This document shows, piece by piece, positions 62,003 through 64,000 of a stretch of DNA of 64,000 nucleotides; the stretch's first letter is position 1, and every line of letters starts with the position of its first letter. Position numbers and translations under genes: made by a program. The notes beneath the pieces are model-generated. The model searched no databases, was not told where the DNA came from, and worked only from the letters and a program-made list of their open reading frames with translations. The DNA comes from Siderastrea siderea. Its lineage: Eukaryota; Cnidaria; Anthozoa; Scleractinia; Rhizangiidae. The DNA is taken from the NCBI GenBank assembly GCA_964030785.1, contig OZ034969.1, positions 29,740,901 to 29,804,900 on the forward strand, given 5' to 3'.

Positions 62003-64000
62003 TTGTTGATAACGAAGGCCTAACATCAGCCCACCATTGAAGGCGCTCATTGTACAATTTCAATTAGTTTTCAATCCTTGACATCATAATTACGCCTGAA
62101 TAAAAATGTACCATCAAAATCTTTTGGAAATAATTAATATAAGCTTTCCAAGGCAATGAGCTTTAAATAACAAGTTTGCCAATCCAGGCCAGTCTTAAGT
62201 TGAATAGAGTTGTGGTGGTAGTGGTGGGGAAAACAATAGAATTGTGGTGGTGGTGGTGGTGGTGAAAACAATAGAAATGTGGTGGTGGTGGTAAAAACAA
62301 TAGAATTTTGGTGGTGGTGGTGGTGGTGAAAACGATAGAATTGTGGTGGTGGCGGTGGTTGAAATAGAATTGTGAAGATGGAGGGGGAGGGAAGTAAAAT
62401 TGTGGAGGAGGAGGCAAAATTTGTGCTGGAGGAGAAGGAGGAGGAGGAGGGAGGGAAAACTGATCTCAGGTTTGAAACGTGGTAAGAACATTATTTTTAG
62501 TTGCTGTCGCAATCATTAACAAGCATAATTTCTGAATCAGTGAACGGTAATTTGTTTTCTATTGGTAAATAACAATGATTGTCTGAAATAACAATGAAAG
62601 CGGCGAGGAATGAATGCGTGCGCAAGATCGTCACAGTTCAGTGATTTTGAATCACAAATGAGAAGCACGTTGGCACTTGTTAATGAATAAAGTTTTTATA
62701 CGCTTCAAATAATGTCAAAAAAGCCTAGTTATACCAACCATGACCGCCATAGGTTAAAAACAGAACATGGCATCTTGATAAACCTTTCAAACCGGTTAAC
62801 AAACTTGTAACTGAGTTGAAAATAAACATGTCATCATCCTACATTAATACATCCTCGGAGACCCAGTGGAAGTCATTTGGGTCGGAACAACGGTGTGACG
62901 AAACTTTTCGCAAACATAGGCAAATTCCATGCATACTATATTACTCATGTTTCACTAAAAGTCGATTTCATTCATTTTGAGGAATATCACTGCCTTTGTT
63001 TCTCATCGTAAATTAAGACGTATAAATGTTTACAATTTCTGTTAGAATAAATCTTGCAAACATAGAGTTTAACTTGCAAAGGTGTGAAAAGTAATGTCAT
63101 TAGAATTTCCTCACTTGCTTCGCTAACGCAAGTGAAATTGAGTTGTCGAAATGATATTGGCTGCAATTGTAGCTGCCTTTAGCTGAATGAGTCAAATATC
63201 GCCATTAAACACCATTTTCCCGAGCGAAGCTCTATCCACTTGATGTAAAAATTTCTCGGAAAGTAGCAAAAAATCTCTCCTCAGCCATAGAGATTAATAC
63301 GCTAGTTGCACAAGAGACAGCGGATAATCACAAAATCCTTGTACCAGTCGATAAATCTGTTGGTTTAGTCATTTTAATGAAATATTATTATACAGAGGAA
63401 AAGAATTTCCGGCGGATGAGGTGAAAATCGTGTTTTGTTTTTAAAAAAAGAAAGCTACTGCACGTCATTGGTAGTGTAGTGAAGGCATTAGTATTCTAGC
63501 CACTTCGGCGTTCAAAACTGAAAATTTATCGATTCAAGTTTATTTTTACAATTTGTTCAAAAAACCCTCTACTGACGTTACAAAGAAACACAGAAGCCAG
63601 AAAATGAAAAATAAATTGCCTGCTTAAATAAAGACATCGCTATTTTGAGGGTCAAACAACAAAACGGCTGATTATTGTGCTCGCTGAATTTATTTACGTA
63701 CCGATAAATAGGGCATTGCTTCCCATCATCGTTGTACTTCCGAGTTTGATGAGAAATATTTTGTGACAAAAAAAAACTTAATCGTGATATACCAGTTCGT
63801 TCTGTGATTGGGAGTGTTTTAGAACGTAAACAGCGGTTTTACAACTAGCTAGGATAATATGGTTGTTTGCATTTGCACTCCCTTCTGGGTAATACTGGAG
63901 AAATTTCGGTTGGCATGGGACCAATATCAATCTTTTAGGCCCTGTTTGTTATAGCTAATGATCGTTTTTGGGATTTTTCGTTTTCATGGTAGGGGAGAAT
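62003..64000. other. Right flank, no gene supported
   Basis: A (GGT)n-rich minisatellite at about 62,205-62,400 repeats GTGGTGGTGG separated by AAAACAATAGAA. Further right is AT-rich unique sequence; short frames have no domain. Base composition returns to that of the left flank immediately outside the GAGGGT duplication. Confidence 0.5.

Overview
The window reads as animal nuclear DNA, most likely from an anthozoan cnidarian such as a stony coral. The flanks are AT-rich, gene-poor and full of decayed retroelements of kinds common in such genomes: a CR1/L2-like non-LTR ORF, a BEL/Pao relic, a Penelope-like GIY-YIG fragment, MITEs and tRNA-derived repeats. Host genes appear only as scattered candidate exons. 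The species is inferred, not proven.

Flank, 1-39,813. From left to right it holds: a non-LTR retrotransposon ORF (1,081-3,732, minus); candidate exons of a host gene that may encode a beta-trefoil protein (11,512-12,573); a broken BEL/Pao polyprotein (about 17,880-20,942); a Harbinger-like MITE with a TTA target duplication (22,746-23,158); a head-to-head duplicated Penelope-like fragment carrying a 177-bp insertion with a hammerhead-like 5' end (24,184-25,927); a short secreted-peptide exon; an exon resembling bacterial DUF2778/L,D-transpeptidase-like proteins (30,624-30,918); and a three-fold tandem segmental duplication (about 32,150-39,050) containing decayed copies of the last exon of an unknown gene and a TTAA-flanked MITE.

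The centre of interest is 39,820-61,996. This is a complete Polinton/Maverick (adintovirus-like) element of 22,177 bp, bounded by terminal inverted repeats starting AGTAGT and by a perfect 6-bp target duplication, GAGGGT. It carries uninterrupted genes for a retrovirus-like integrase with chromodomain, a double-jelly-roll-type major capsid protein, an adenain-like cysteine protease, a packaging ATPase and a protein-primed DNA polymerase B. Around them lie many small Arg-rich virion or core proteins, two paralogous capsid-associated proteins, a phospholipase A2-like protein, a two-transmembrane protein, a GRF zinc-finger protein and a SLOG/DprA-like Rossmann protein. Intact ORFs, paired ends and an intact target duplication suggest a recent insertion.

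The structural block (43,371-55,052) runs rightward and is tightly packed. TATA-like boxes sit about 40-60 bp before many start codons, often inside the preceding gene, so genes may be transcribed individually. Two accessory regions run leftward: the SLOG gene, divergent from the GRF gene, and a pair of charged proteins divergent from polB. The polB promoter is duplicated in inverted orientation near the left end.

The strongest candidate for something undescribed is an 88-nt tRNA-like RNA gene between protease and ATPase. It has consensus Pol III A and B boxes and an oligo-T terminator, but a strong hairpin where the anticodon arm should be. This recalls adenovirus VA RNAs. A second candidate is the co-occurrence of a SLOG-like protein and a SLATT-like two-TM protein in one eukaryotic viral element.
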